This document shows, piece by piece, positions 1 through 8,672 of a stretch of 64,000 nucleotides of DNA. The stretch covers positions 1 to 64,000 of the forward strand of contig CAYQVW010000007.1 of assembly GCA_964421245.1 (NCBI GenBank). Direction: 5' to 3'. Under the pieces are notes generated by a model. That model was not told the DNA's origin. It ran no database searches and was given only the letters and a program-made list of their open reading frames with translations. The stretch is from CAYQVW01 sp964421245. GTDB taxonomy: Bacteria > Margulisbacteria > WOR-1 > XYC2-FULL-46-14. Every line of letters begins with the position of its first letter. Position 1 is the first letter of the stretch. The position numbers and the translations under genes are program-made.

Positions 1-80
1 ATAAAATGCATTTATTAAGCTCTGCTTAACCGAAAACCATTTTGGTTGGAGTATATATATCGCTATAAATTGAGAAAAAT

Positions 81-109
81 TTCACTCAATCTAGTTTTTA
101 TGTTAAAAT
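81..109 (+). promoter_or_regulatory. probable leaderless promoter of yebC
   Basis: A weak -35 (TTCACT, 81-86) is followed after 17 nt by a -10 box TAAAAT (104-109). Only 6 nt separate the -10 box from the ATG at 116, so transcription should start at or beside the start codon. No Shine-Dalgarno is visible. Positions 1-80 hold no gene that I can see, only a short inverted repeat near 32-48. Confidence 0.5.
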
Positions 110-115
110 TATATC

Positions 116-868
116 ATGTCAGGACATTCCAAGTGGGCAACGATTAAGCATAAGAAAGCCAAAACCGATGCCGCTCGCGGTAAAGTTTTTACAAAAATCC
201 TTAAAGAAATAACAACTGCTGCAAAAATTGGTGGTGGAGATCCGACTGGTAATTCTCGCTTACGTTTGGCAGTTGATAAAGCCAAAGAGAGTAATATGCC
301 AAGTGCAAATGTTGAGCGGGCGATTAAGAAGGGGACCGGTGAGCTTGAAGGAGTTTCTTACGAAGAGATAACTTATGAAGGATATGGACCATCTGGTACT
401 GCAATTCTAGTTGAAGTCATGACCGATAATGCCACTCGCACTGTTTCTGAACTTCGCAATATTTTTTCAAAAAATGGTGGGAATTTGGGTTCTGCTGGTT
501 GTGTCGCCTGGATTTTTAACAAAAAAGGGATTATCTCTTTTGATAAAAAAGGAATTGATTCAGATGCTCTTTCAATGGCAGCAATTGAGGCAGGGGCTGA
601 GGATATTGATGATTCCGAGAGTCATCTTGATATTGTAACTACTCCAGAAGATTTCGAAAAAGTTAGAGATACACTAAAAGAGCAAAAGTTTACTCCAGCT
701 CATGCCGAGATATCAATGGTGCCTTCAAATAAAGTTAAAGTAGAAGATAAAGAGACAGCAGATAAGATCTTAAAATTGATGGGTTTGATTGAGGATAACG
801 ATGATGTTCAAAAGGTCCACTCCAATTTTGATATACCAGAAAGTTTAATCGATGAAACTAATAGCTGA
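116..868 (+). CDS. yebC: YebC/PmpR family regulator/translation factor
   Basis: Cytoplasmic YebC/PmpR family protein of 250 residues, the normal family length. The N-terminus MSGHSKWATIKHKKAKTDAA is the family signature, followed by the conserved GxNxxLRxAxxKA region and a C-terminal half ending in the usual asparagine/valine-rich dimer region. Members were described as transcription regulators and more recently as ribosome-associated factors that relieve stalling. The gene is read from a probable leaderless promoter, and the next gene overlaps its end by 17 nt, which suggests co-transcription. Confidence 0.95.
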   Translation: MSGHSKWATIKHKKAKTDAARGKVFTKILKEITTAAKIGGGDPTGNSRLRLAVDKAKESNMPSANVERAIKKGTGELEGVSYEEITYEGYGPSGTAILVEVMTDNATRTVSELRNIFSKNGGNLGSAGCVAWIFNKKGIISFDKKGIDSDALSMAAIEAGAEDIDDSESHLDIVTTPEDFEKVRDTLKEQKFTPAHAEISMVPSNKVKVEDKETADKILKLMGLIEDNDDVQKVHSNFDIPESLIDETNS

Positions 869-1562
869 TCTTCATGTTCATACCATCTCCTCTGGTCATG
901 CCTATTCAACCTTAGAAGAATATGTTGCGCAGGCAGAAAAGATCGGTTTAAAAATGATTGCAATTACTGATCATGGCCAAGCAATGCCTGGAGCTCCTCA
1001 TTATTATCATTTTTCTAACATGCGTATGATTCCAAGAGAGATGAAAGGGGTTAGAATTTTACGTGGTTGTGAGGCTAATATTATCAATGAAGAAGGGGAG
1101 ATTGATATTCCAGAAAAAGAGACTAAAGGTTTAGATATCTTAATGGCAGCCATGCATAGACGTTGTGGTTATGATTCGCAGGATGAAGATAAGAATACTA
1201 ATGTTTATGAGAAAGCAATTAAGAGGTATCCGAGAGTCAATATTATTGCCCATCCGGGATCCCCAACTCATCCGGTTAATTTAGAAAGAATTGTAGAAGT
1301 TGCAAAAGCAAATAATGTTGTAATAGAGATTAATAGTTCTTCTTTTGTTTCCCGTCCTGGTAGTTGGGATCGATGTTTGACGATTGCAAAAGAGGTTAAA
1401 CGTCAGGATTGGGTGGTAACGATTGGATCAGATGCTCATGTTTCAACGATGCTAGGAGAATTTCGCCAAGCCTTGAAACTTGCCAAAGAAGCCGGGCTTT
1501 CGGAAAAGCATATTGTTAATACGTCGGTTGAGAAGATCGAGAAATATTTATTGAAGAGATAA
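852..1562 (+). CDS. PHP-domain phosphoesterase (YcdX-like)
   Basis: A 236-residue PHP-domain metal-dependent hydrolase. The first metal-binding motif DLHVHT lies at residues 6-11, AITDHGQAM follows near residue 37, an AHPGSP motif lies near residue 137, and GSDAH near residue 195. This order matches the YcdX/YcsE-like single-domain PHP phosphatases. Substrate cannot be told from sequence; characterised relatives act on small phosphorylated molecules or histidinol phosphate. Histidinol phosphatase is possible because hisF lies nearby. It overlaps yebC by 17 nt. Confidence 0.85.
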   Translation: MKLIADLHVHTISSGHAYSTLEEYVAQAEKIGLKMIAITDHGQAMPGAPHYYHFSNMRMIPREMKGVRILRGCEANIINEEGEIDIPEKETKGLDILMAAMHRRCGYDSQDEDKNTNVYEKAIKRYPRVNIIAHPGSPTHPVNLERIVEVAKANNVVIEINSSSFVSRPGSWDRCLTIAKEVKRQDWVVTIGSDAHVSTMLGEFRQALKLAKEAGLSEKHIVNTSVEKIEKYLLKR

Positions 1563-1571
1563 TAAATGGAG

Positions 1572-1592
1572 GGACAGGTTTTAAACCTGTCC
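1572..1592. repeat. 21-nt palindrome at the 5' end of the MGMT-like gene
   Basis: The arms GGACAGGTTT and AAACCTGTCC flank a single central base. It sits between the PHP gene and the MGMT-like gene. It can be read through in frame as part of a longer N-terminus starting at 1566, but it looks like a small dispersed palindrome rather than protein code. If transcribed it would form a tight hairpin just before the ATG at 1608. Confidence 0.6.
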
Positions 1593-1607
1593 GCACAGAA
1601 AATATTT

Positions 1608-1868
1608 ATGCCTACAGATTTTGAAGAAAAAGTCTATAATGTAGTAAGAAAGATACCAAAGGGTGAAGTTCGAAGTTACCAGTGGGTTGCGAAGAAGATT
1701 AGAATGCCGGGGGCTGCCAGGGCAGTAGGGAATGCGTTGAATAAGAATCCTTATGCGCCTGAGATTCCCTGTCATCGGGTTATTAGAAAAAATGGGGAAT
1801 TAGGCGGATTTGCTTCGGGGTTAAGAAAGAAACGAGAATTATTAATAGCGGAGGGCTATAAATGCTAG
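1608..1868 (+). CDS. MGMT-family DNA-binding/alkyltransferase domain protein
   Basis: An 86-residue stand-alone version of the C-terminal DNA-binding domain of O6-alkylguanine-DNA alkyltransferase. It contains the helix-turn-helix region with GAARAVGNALNKNP and the acceptor motif PCHRV with Cys at residue 55. The N-terminal ribonuclease-like domain of Ogt/Ada is absent. ATL proteins of similar size have Trp in place of the Cys; here the Cys is kept, so methyl transfer is possible. I chose the ATG at 1608 because the in-frame start at 1566 would place a palindromic repeat inside the protein. It overlaps hisF by 7 nt. Confidence 0.85.
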   Translation: MPTDFEEKVYNVVRKIPKGEVRSYQWVAKKIRMPGAARAVGNALNKNPYAPEIPCHRVIRKNGELGGFASGLRKKRELLIAEGYKC

Positions 1869-2644
1869 CTAAAAGAATTATTCCGTGTTTAGACGTGACC
1901 GAGGGTCGTGTTGTAAAAGGGACAAAATTCCTAAATCTAAAAGATGCTGGGGACCCGGTTGAATTAGCAGAGTTTTATTCAAAAGAGGGAGCAGATGAAC
2001 TGGTTTTTCTAGATATTACTGCCTCTCACGAAAAACGCTACATCATGATCGATATTGTTCAAAAAACTGCAGAAAAGATTCATATTCCGTTTACCGTCGG
2101 TGGCGGAATAAATGATATTGAGACAATAAGAGAAATACTAAAAGCAGGTGCCGATAAAGTTTCTATTAATACCGCTGCAATAAAAAGACCTGAATTTATT
2201 AAAGAAGCGGCCGACAAGTTTGGATCGCAGTGTATTGTGGTGGCGATTGATGCTAAGAAAGGGTCAAGTGCCAAGGGTCAAGGGGCAAGTTGGGAAGTAT
2301 ATACTCATGGTGGAAGAAATGAAACAGGACTTGATGCAGTGGAGTGGGCTGGGAAGGCAGAGAAATTGGGTGCTGGAGAAATCCTTCTAACTTCGATGGA
2401 TCGAGATGGGACTCAAATTGGTTATGATCTTGGATTAACTTCTGCAATTGCAAAGGCAGTTAACATCCCAGTTATTGCATCGGGTGGGGCAGGCAAATTG
2501 GAGCATATTTATGACGCCCTAACAGAGGGCCAGGCTCAAGCAGCACTTTTGGCCTCTCTTTTGCACTTCAAAAAAATGACAGTAAAAGAAATAAAATCTT
2601 ATTTGGTTAATAAGGGAGTTCAAGCACGTTGTGATGTTTGCTAA
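1862..2644 (+). CDS. hisF: imidazole glycerol phosphate synthase, cyclase subunit
   Basis: HisF makes the imidazole glycerol phosphate/AICAR pair from PRFAR and ammonia supplied by HisH in histidine biosynthesis. It is 260 residues and starts MLAKRIIPCLDV with the catalytic Asp of the first barrel strand. Later motifs include VGGGI, VVAIDAK, YTHGG, LLTSMDRDGT and VIASGGAG. A Shine-Dalgarno GGAGGG precedes the ATG. Between VVAIDAK and WEVYTHGG the protein carries about ten extra hydrophilic residues encoded by a GGGTCAA-type heptad array (2261-2289). HisH and the other his genes are not in the window. Confidence 0.95.
   Translation: MLAKRIIPCLDVTEGRVVKGTKFLNLKDAGDPVELAEFYSKEGADELVFLDITASHEKRYIMIDIVQKTAEKIHIPFTVGGGINDIETIREILKAGADKVSINTAAIKRPEFIKEAADKFGSQCIVVAIDAKKGSSAKGQGASWEVYTHGGRNETGLDAVEWAGKAEKLGAGEILLTSMDRDGTQIGYDLGLTSAIAKAVNIPVIASGGAGKLEHIYDALTEGQAQAALLASLLHFKKMTVKEIKSYLVNKGVQARCDVC
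2261..2289 (+). repeat. GGGTCAA heptad array inside hisF
   Basis: Four heptads (GGGTCAA, GTGCCAA, GGGTCAA, GGGGCAA) read in frame as SSAKGQGAS. They fall in a loop between two barrel strands where HisF proteins usually go almost directly from the AIDAK strand to WEVYTHGG. Confidence 0.85.
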
Positions 2645-3461
2645 AGAAAAAAAATTAATTGATACAGCATTAAAGAAACATCTTCCAAAAGATAATTCCA
2701 TTTTATCGCGTGCTATGCGCTATTCTGTCTTTGCCGGGGGAAAACGTTTTCGTTCTATATTAATGTTGCTTACTACAGAAATGTTAAAGGGTAAGACGAA
2801 AGATGTTTTGCCGGCAGCTGCCGCAATTGAAATGATTCATACCTTTACCCTAATACATGATGATCTGCCTTGTATGGATAATTCCTCCTTGCGACGAGGA
2901 AAGCCGACTTCCCATAAAAAATTTGGTGAAGAGATAGCCTTGCTAGCTGGAGATGCGCTAAATTCCCTAGCCTTTAACATTGTAGCCGAGAATCCAAAAG
3001 TAGTAATTGAGCTCTCCAGTGCTGTTAATAAGGTGATATATGGCCAAGTTCTTGATTTAGCGGCAGAGAAGAAAAAAGTTTCTCTAAATGAGCTAATAAA
3101 AATTCATAAAAATAAAACAGCAGCCTTGATTGTGGCATCCGTTCGATCTGCCGCAATTTTGTCTAGAGCAAACAAGAAACAAATCAATCTTTTAAGCCAA
3201 TTTGCTTGTGAGATGGGGTTGGCATTTCAAATAGCGGATGATATACTTGATTTTGTTTCTACCCCGGAGGTTGTAGGTAAGCCAACACGAGCAGACCAAG
3301 TGAACAAAAAATCAACTTATCCGATTCTTTTGGGGATAGAAAAGGCCAAAAAAATGGCTTTTTTGCATCATAGCCGAGCTATTAGTTTGTTAAATAAAAC
3401 AGGAAAAGATTGTTCTCAATTAATTTTGATAACAGATTATGCTATTAGGAGGTTAAAATGA
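2631..3461 (+). CDS. ispA: polyprenyl synthetase (farnesyl/geranylgeranyl diphosphate synthase)
   Basis: A 276-residue trans-isoprenyl diphosphate synthase that condenses IPP with allylic diphosphates. The first Asp-rich motif is visible as DDLPCMDNSSLRRGKPTSH and the second as IADDILDF. FAGGKRFRSILM near residue 31 is the substrate-binding GGKRxRP region. The start is GTG at 2631 or the adjacent ATG at 2634, both overlapping hisF by about a dozen bases. Together with dxs downstream this forms an isoprenoid-precursor segment. Chain length (C15 or C20) cannot be fixed by eye. Confidence 0.9.
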   Translation: MMFAKEKKLIDTALKKHLPKDNSILSRAMRYSVFAGGKRFRSILMLLTTEMLKGKTKDVLPAAAAIEMIHTFTLIHDDLPCMDNSSLRRGKPTSHKKFGEEIALLAGDALNSLAFNIVAENPKVVIELSSAVNKVIYGQVLDLAAEKKKVSLNELIKIHKNKTAALIVASVRSAAILSRANKKQINLLSQFACEMGLAFQIADDILDFVSTPEVVGKPTRADQVNKKSTYPILLGIEKAKKMAFLHHSRAISLLNKTGKDCSQLILITDYAIRRLK

Positions 3462-3913
3462 ATTTATTAGTATCTATATTTTCAAACGTCCCTTTGGTTG
3501 CGGCCGGGATTGCCTTTTTAATTTCCCAGACTTTAAAGGTGATACTTTATTATTTTAAAGATGGTGAATTTAATCTCTGGCATTTTTGTGAAGCGGCCGG
3601 AATGCCATCAACCCATTCTGCAATGTCGTCAGCATTAGCCTTATCGGTCGGAGTTGTCGAGGGCTTTGCTTCTCCCTTATTTGCCTTATCAGTAGTCTTT
3701 TCAATAATCGTAATGTACGATGCAATGGGAGTGCGCTTCGCTGCCGGACAACAGGCTCTAATTCTTAACAAAATTATAGAAGATATATATTCCGAGAAGA
3801 GTGGTGAAAAAGAAAAGTTAAAGGAATTGATTGGACATACCCCCTCAGAAGTTCTTGGTGGACTGATATTGGGGGTTTTTGTTGCAATAGCAATGTACTT
3901 TGTAGTTTATTAA
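3458..3913 (+). CDS. divergent PAP2-family membrane protein (YuiD-like)
   Basis: A 151-residue integral membrane protein of the divergent PAP2 (DUF212) family. The phosphatase-like motif GMPSTHSAMSSALA lies near residues 47-60 and YDAMGVRFAAGQQA near residue 87. Four hydrophobic segments are visible. Family members are thought to handle lipid or prenyl diphosphates; placement between ispA and dxs fits a polyprenyl-phosphate role, but that is inference. AGGAGG lies just upstream of the ATG, and the gene overlaps ispA by 4 nt. Confidence 0.85.
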   Translation: MNLLVSIFSNVPLVAAGIAFLISQTLKVILYYFKDGEFNLWHFCEAAGMPSTHSAMSSALALSVGVVEGFASPLFALSVVFSIIVMYDAMGVRFAAGQQALILNKIIEDIYSEKSGEKEKLKELIGHTPSEVLGGLILGVFVAIAMYFVVY

Positions 3914-3916
3914 AAA

Positions 3917-5788
3917 ATGACCACTTTACTCGATAAATTAAAGCTTCCGCAAGCATTAAAAGAGCTTTCTGCAAAGCAGCTAAATCAAGTTGCTACCGAA
4001 ATTCGCAACAAAATAATTGACACAACCTCGAACACCGGTGGACACTTAGCTTCGAGCCTTGGAACAGTTGAGCTAACTGTTGCCATGCATACTGTTTATG
4101 ATTCACCAAAAGACAAGATTGTTTGGGATGTTGGGCATCAGTCTTATGCACACAAACTTTTAACCGGAAGATTAGAGCGTTTTGATACATTGAGACAATA
4201 CAAGGGGCTTAGTGGTTTTCCAAATATACATGAAAGCGAGCACGACCACTTCACAGTTGGACATGCCTCAACTTCTATTTCTCAAGCGCTTGGATTGGTT
4301 AGGGCCAGGGATATAAGGAAAGAGGATTATTCTGTTGTGGCTTTAATTGGCGATGCTTCTGTATCAACTGGTCTTGCATTTGAGGGTATGAACAATGTGG
4401 GAGAGTTAAAGTCAAACTTGGTTGTAATTCTAAATGATAATGAGATGTCAATTTCAAAACCGGTTGGTGCCTTTTCAAATTATCTAACTGCGGTACGCAC
4501 CTCCGATTTTTATACTGACATTGTCAAAAGAATTGAAAGGGTAGTAAAAAGAATCCCTCTTGGAGCACCCCTTTTTGATGCAGCCAAAAAATTAAAAGAC
4601 AGAACTCGTCAGATTGTTATGAATTTTAAGGTGGATGTTATTTTTGAGGAACTTGGGTTTACTTATTTTGGTCCGATCGATGGACATAATATCCCGCTCT
4701 TGATGAGTACTCTGCACCATGCCAAAGATAGCGAGGGTCCGGTTTTAATTCATGTTCTAACTAAAAAGGGAAAGGGCTATCATCATGCCGAGGAGGATCC
4801 AACCCGTTTTCATGGCGCTTCTCCCTATGAAGTGAGCAATGGAAAAGGGAAAAAGAATGGATCGGATTTAAGTTATACAGCCGTCTATGGTAAGACTATT
4901 TCAAATATCGCAGAAAAAAATAAAAAGATTGTTGCGATAACCGCTGCAATGGTTGATGGAACGGGCTTGAAGGAATTTTCAGAAAAATTTCCAAACCGTT
5001 TTTTTGATGTTGGGATTGCGGAAGAACATGCGGTGACTTTTGCGGGTGGGCTAGCTTGTGGTGGGGTAAAACCGTTTGTTACAATCTATTCCACTTTTTT
5101 ACAAAGGGCATATGATCAGATTATTCATGACGTTTGTTTACAGGATTTGCCGGTTGTTTTTGCTATTGACCGTGCCGGAATTGTTGGAGAGGATGGGGCA
5201 ACCCATAATGGTATTTTTGATTTAGCATATTTGAGGACTATTCCAAATATGGTAATAATGGCTCCAAAGGATGAAGCAGAATTTCAGGATATGCTTTATA
5301 CTGCTTCAAAACATAATGGTCCTATTTCAGTTAGGTATCCTCGGGGTGTTGGACCAGGGGCTAAGCTATCTCAAGAATTCAAAAAAATCAAAATTGGTAA
5401 AGGTGAAGTGGTGTGTGGGTCAAGGGTCAAGGGCCAAGGGTCAAGGGTTATTTTTGCAATAGGGTCTATGGTCTATCCTGCAATTGAGGTAGCCAAAAAA
5501 CTGGAAAATGTGGAAGTGATTAACGCTCGTTTTGTTAAGCCGCTTGATCGAGATCTAATTATTAAGGCTGCTAAAAGAGCCGATCATATAATAACGATAG
5601 AAGAGGGGACAGTATGTGGTGGTTTTGGTTCGGCAATTGAAGAATTACTACAAGAAGAAGGAATTAATCTGCCGGTTTTACGACTGGCACTGCCTGATGA
5701 ATTTATTGAACATGGATCAAGACAACAAATTTTAGATATTTATGGATTAACTCCAGAAAAGATTTATGAGGTGGTGAGGAAGCTATAG
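3917..5788 (+). CDS. dxs: 1-deoxy-D-xylulose-5-phosphate synthase
   Basis: A thiamine-diphosphate enzyme that condenses pyruvate and glyceraldehyde 3-phosphate in the first step of the MEP isoprenoid pathway; 623 residues, normal length. Visible motifs are HLASSLG, DVGHQSYAHK, the ThDP motif GDASVSTGLAFEGMNN, and in the pyrimidine domain GIAEEHAVTFAGG and YSTFLQRAYDQ. Near residue 500 the C-terminal domain contains a GGGTCAA array encoding GSRVKGQGSRV, just before the IFAIGSM strand. The gene follows ispA and the PAP2-like gene in one probable operon. Confidence 0.97.
   Translation: MTTLLDKLKLPQALKELSAKQLNQVATEIRNKIIDTTSNTGGHLASSLGTVELTVAMHTVYDSPKDKIVWDVGHQSYAHKLLTGRLERFDTLRQYKGLSGFPNIHESEHDHFTVGHASTSISQALGLVRARDIRKEDYSVVALIGDASVSTGLAFEGMNNVGELKSNLVVILNDNEMSISKPVGAFSNYLTAVRTSDFYTDIVKRIERVVKRIPLGAPLFDAAKKLKDRTRQIVMNFKVDVIFEELGFTYFGPIDGHNIPLLMSTLHHAKDSEGPVLIHVLTKKGKGYHHAEEDPTRFHGASPYEVSNGKGKKNGSDLSYTAVYGKTISNIAEKNKKIVAITAAMVDGTGLKEFSEKFPNRFFDVGIAEEHAVTFAGGLACGGVKPFVTIYSTFLQRAYDQIIHDVCLQDLPVVFAIDRAGIVGEDGATHNGIFDLAYLRTIPNMVIMAPKDEAEFQDMLYTASKHNGPISVRYPRGVGPGAKLSQEFKKIKIGKGEVVCGSRVKGQGSRVIFAIGSMVYPAIEVAKKLENVEVINARFVKPLDRDLIIKAAKRADHIITIEEGTVCGGFGSAIEELLQEEGINLPVLRLALPDEFIEHGSRQQILDIYGLTPEKIYEVVRKL
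5417..5451 (+). repeat. GGGTCAA heptad array inside dxs
   Basis: Five heptads (GGGTCAA twice, GGGCCAA, GGGTCAA, GGGTTAT) read in frame as GSRVKGQGSRV at the junction into the C-terminal transketolase domain. The sequence continues into the normal Dxs strand without a frameshift. Confidence 0.9.
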
Positions 5789-5789
5789 G

Positions 5790-5940
5790 TTACCAGTATA
5801 TCAGTTTATCAGGAATAGGATATCAGATAAGCAGGAAGGCAGGGTATCAGGAGGAAGATAAGAAAAAATTTCTGCCTGTTTCTCTGAGATTCTGTTTTTC
5901 TGATAACCTTGCCCTGATGCACTGATGGCCTGATATCCTT
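5790..5940. repeat. ATCAG-octad inverted-repeat element (copy A)
   Basis: A 150-nt intergenic block between dxs and the JAMM protease gene. The left half is built of 8-nt units beginning CAG (CAGTATAT, CAGTTTAT, CAGATAAG, CAGGAAGG, CAGGGTAT). The right half carries the inverse units (CTGATAAC, CTGATGCA, CTGATGGC, CTGATATC), so the whole can fold into one long imperfect hairpin. It is related in sequence and architecture to the element at 51010-51146. Confidence 0.8.
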
Positions 5941-5947
5941 TTTAAAC

Positions 5948-6526
5948 ATGTTTATAATTACGAAACATCAATACGATATAATAATGCATCAGGCTCAGGC
6001 TTGTTATCCTCATGAATCGGGTGGTTTTTTAGGCGGTGTGGATAATAAGATTACTGGTGTTCTTCCTGTACCTAGCAAAGTAGTTGGAAAGACCGATGAA
6101 TTTGCACTTTGGGATGATGATTTTGGTCGTGCCTATATTTTTTGTGATACTCACAATCTAAAACTCTTAGGAGTTTATCATACCCATCCGTCAGGTGTTG
6201 CTTATCCCTCTGAGCAGGATATTAAGACTACGCAGCAAAAAGGGATGAGATTTCTTTTTATTATTGGATTATCCGATCGCTATAAACCGGATTTAAGGGC
6301 ATATACCTTGATTGGGGGAGTAGCCGAGATTCCGATTCAGGTTGTTTCGAATGAAGGAGCAGTTGTTTTGGATCTTTTTTCATCAAATGATAGAAAGATA
6401 AAACTTACAAACGAAGTCTTGTATGATTTTCATGAGTATATGAAACGGGTAATTCGGGAAGAGACTGATTCGGGAAATAATATGGATTTTGGTTGGGACT
6501 CAAGTTCTTTTACTACACTTGCATGA
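5948..6526 (+). CDS. JAB/MPN (JAMM) metalloprotease-like protein
   Basis: A 192-residue protein with a complete JAMM zinc site: Glu23 in HESGGFLGG, His78 and His80 in YHTHPSG, then Ser88 and Asp91 in PSEQD. Bacterial JAMM proteins cleave isopeptide or C-terminal bonds, for example releasing sulfur-carrier proteins or cysteine from carriers. About 60 residues after the catalytic domain look unlike the core family. No ubiquitin-like or ThiS-like gene is adjacent, so the substrate is unknown. The gene starts directly after the octad-repeat element. Confidence 0.85.
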   Translation: MFIITKHQYDIIMHQAQACYPHESGGFLGGVDNKITGVLPVPSKVVGKTDEFALWDDDFGRAYIFCDTHNLKLLGVYHTHPSGVAYPSEQDIKTTQQKGMRFLFIIGLSDRYKPDLRAYTLIGGVAEIPIQVVSNEGAVVLDLFSSNDRKIKLTNEVLYDFHEYMKRVIREETDSGNNMDFGWDSSSFTTLA

Positions 6527-6537
6527 TATGGTAGAAT
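6509..6537 (+). promoter_or_regulatory. probable leaderless promoter of fhs
   Basis: TTTACT (6509-6514), a 17-nt spacer, and TAGAAT (6532-6537). Six nucleotides then separate the -10 box from the ATG at 6544. The promoter lies across the end of the JAMM gene. Confidence 0.5.
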
Positions 6538-6543
6538 AACCCC

Positions 6544-8109
6544 ATGCCGACAGATATACAGATAGCTCAAGAGGCAGAACTTCAAAAAATAGAAAAAATT
6601 GCCCGTTCTGCTGGAATTTTAACTTCGGAGCTTGAACCGCACGGTGTTTATAAAGGGAAAATAAAACTCAGTGCACTTCGACGATTATCTCATCGCAAAG
6701 ATGGAAAATTAATTTTAGTTACTACTATGACCCCAACTCCTCAAGGTGAGGGAAAGACTACTACAACCATTGGTTTAGCGCAGGCATTGACCGCAATAGG
6801 GAAGAGATCTTTTATTTGTATTAGGGAGCCATCACTTGGTCCGGTTATGGGGATGAAGGGTGGAGCCGCTGGTGGTGGTTATTCTCAAGTCTTACCAATG
6901 GAAGATATTAATCTGCATTTTATCGGGGATATTCATTGTGTTACTTCGGCTCATAATCTTTTAGCTGCAATGCTTTATAACCATATTTATCATGGAAACG
7001 AATTAAATATTGATTGCAAACGTATTGTTTGGCAAAGGGCAATGGATATGAATGATCGATCTCTACGGGGTTCCTTCGAAATAACCGCATCTTCTGAGGT
7101 TATGGCTGTAATGTGTTTGTCGCATAGTTTAGAAGATATGAAGGACAGGCTTGCAAAAATTATAGTTGCATATGATAAAGAAGGAAACCCGGTTACTTGT
7201 CACGATTTAAAGGCAGCAGGGGCAATGACCCTGTTAATGAAAGATGCTCTAAAACCAAATATTGTACAGTCCATCGAAGGAGTGCCTGCTTTTGTTCATG
7301 GCGGTCCATTTGCCAACATCGCACATGGATGCAATAGTTTGATTGCAACTAAGATGGCACTAAAACTTGTAAGATATGTAGTAACAGAGGCTGGTTTTGG
7401 AGCTGATTTGGGAGCTGAAAAATTCTTTGATATTAAGAGTAGGGTCGGAGGTTTAAGCCCAGATGCGGTTGTAATGGTTGTTACCACCCAATCCTTTCGA
7501 CGCAATGGTATTGATAATCTCAAAAAACATGTGGATACAATTAAACATTTTGGGGTTCCTCTGGTCGTTGCGATTAACAAAAAGATTAATGATTCTAGTA
7601 TGAACATAGAACAGATTACGGTTGGTTGTAGAAAACTTGGTATTGATTGTGTGATTTCCGAGGTTTGGCAAAATGGGGGTAAAGGCGGGATTGAGTTAGC
7701 CGAGGAGGTTGTTAGGATTTGCAAGCAAAAATCAAAGTTTAAATTTCTTTATGACGTAGAAGAGCCAATAAAGGTCAAAATAAACAAAATTGCAAAGCAT
7801 ATTTATGGAGCACAAGATGTGAAGTTTACCAAAGGGTCAGAAAAATGCATCGAGCATTTAAATAAATTGGGATTAAATAAGCTGCCTATTTGTATGGCAA
7901 AAACCCAATATTCTTTGACCGATGATCCCAAGAAATTTGGCCGACCGCCGCATTTTTCTATTACCGTAAAAGAGCTTAGGGCCTCAGCTGGGGCTGGTTT
8001 TATTGTTGTCTACACTGGCGATGTTTTAACCATGCCAGGTTTGCCCAAGTATCCCGCTGCCCAGAACATGAATATTTCAGAAGATGGTGTAATTACCGGA
8101 TTGTTCTAA
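6544..8109 (+). CDS. fhs: formate-tetrahydrofolate ligase
   Basis: ATP-dependent formyl-THF synthetase, the entry point of formate into one-carbon metabolism and the methyl branch of the Wood-Ljungdahl pathway. The P-loop TPTPQGEGKTTTTIGL lies near residue 62. Other family motifs are REPSLGPVMGMKGGAAGGGYSQ, HFIGDIHCVTSAHNLL, FVHGGPFANIAHGCNS and TEAGFGADLGAEKFFDIK. At 521 residues it is somewhat shorter than the usual 550-560. It is translationally coupled to folE (stop and start share bases near 8109), forming a folate block. Confidence 0.97.
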   Translation: MPTDIQIAQEAELQKIEKIARSAGILTSELEPHGVYKGKIKLSALRRLSHRKDGKLILVTTMTPTPQGEGKTTTTIGLAQALTAIGKRSFICIREPSLGPVMGMKGGAAGGGYSQVLPMEDINLHFIGDIHCVTSAHNLLAAMLYNHIYHGNELNIDCKRIVWQRAMDMNDRSLRGSFEITASSEVMAVMCLSHSLEDMKDRLAKIIVAYDKEGNPVTCHDLKAAGAMTLLMKDALKPNIVQSIEGVPAFVHGGPFANIAHGCNSLIATKMALKLVRYVVTEAGFGADLGAEKFFDIKSRVGGLSPDAVVMVVTTQSFRRNGIDNLKKHVDTIKHFGVPLVVAINKKINDSSMNIEQITVGCRKLGIDCVISEVWQNGGKGGIELAEEVVRICKQKSKFKFLYDVEEPIKVKINKIAKHIYGAQDVKFTKGSEKCIEHLNKLGLNKLPICMAKTQYSLTDDPKKFGRPPHFSITVKELRASAGAGFIVVYTGDVLTMPGLPKYPAAQNMNISEDGVITGLF

Positions 8110-8672
8110 TGATTAACCAGAAAAAAATCGAAAAAGCCATAAAAGAGATTATTATTGCTATTGGAGAAGATCCGAAACGCTCTGGTTTAAAAGATACTCC
8201 AAAACGAGTTGCTAGGATGTATGCTGATATTTTTTCTGGTTTGCATAAAGATGCAACTGCTGAGATATCAATTTTCCACGAACACGAACACGAAGAGATG
8301 GTAATGGTAAAAGATATCCCATTTTATTCTATCTGTGAGCACCATCTTGTTCCTTTTATCGGTAAAGCACATGTCGTTTATATTCCAACCAAGGGGAGAC
8401 TTACCGGTCTTTCTAAACTAGTTAGAGTTGTTGAAACTTTCGCTAAGCGGCCTCAGGTGCAAGAGCGTTTAACCTCACAAATTGCAGATACTTTAGTTAA
8501 AAAACTAAAACCTCTTGGTGTTTTAGTTGTAATTGAGGCAGAACACCTTTGCATGGCAATGCGTGGGGTTCGCAAACCAGGATCAGTTGCGGTTACATCG
8601 GCTGTACGGGGAAGTTTACAAAGGAATGCAAAGACCCGAGCCGAGGCTCTTTCTCTTATAAAATCTCGATGA
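8109..8672 (+). CDS. folE: GTP cyclohydrolase I
   Basis: Converts GTP to 7,8-dihydroneopterin triphosphate, the first step of tetrahydrofolate (or queuosine) synthesis. It is 187 residues. Zinc and substrate motifs are visible as SICEHHLVPFIGKAHVVYIP and HLCMAMRGVRKPGS; the Cys/His zinc ligands are present, so this is type IA. It sits between fhs and dprA, overlapping each by one or a few bases. Confidence 0.97.
   Translation: MINQKKIEKAIKEIIIAIGEDPKRSGLKDTPKRVARMYADIFSGLHKDATAEISIFHEHEHEEMVMVKDIPFYSICEHHLVPFIGKAHVVYIPTKGRLTGLSKLVRVVETFAKRPQVQERLTSQIADTLVKKLKPLGVLVVIEAEHLCMAMRGVRKPGSVAVTSAVRGSLQRNAKTRAEALSLIKSR

Noticed and set aside
8549..8668. N-terminal extension of DprA
   Set aside because: It lies wholly within folE; the ATG at 8669 gives an ATGA overlap and a normal DprA start.
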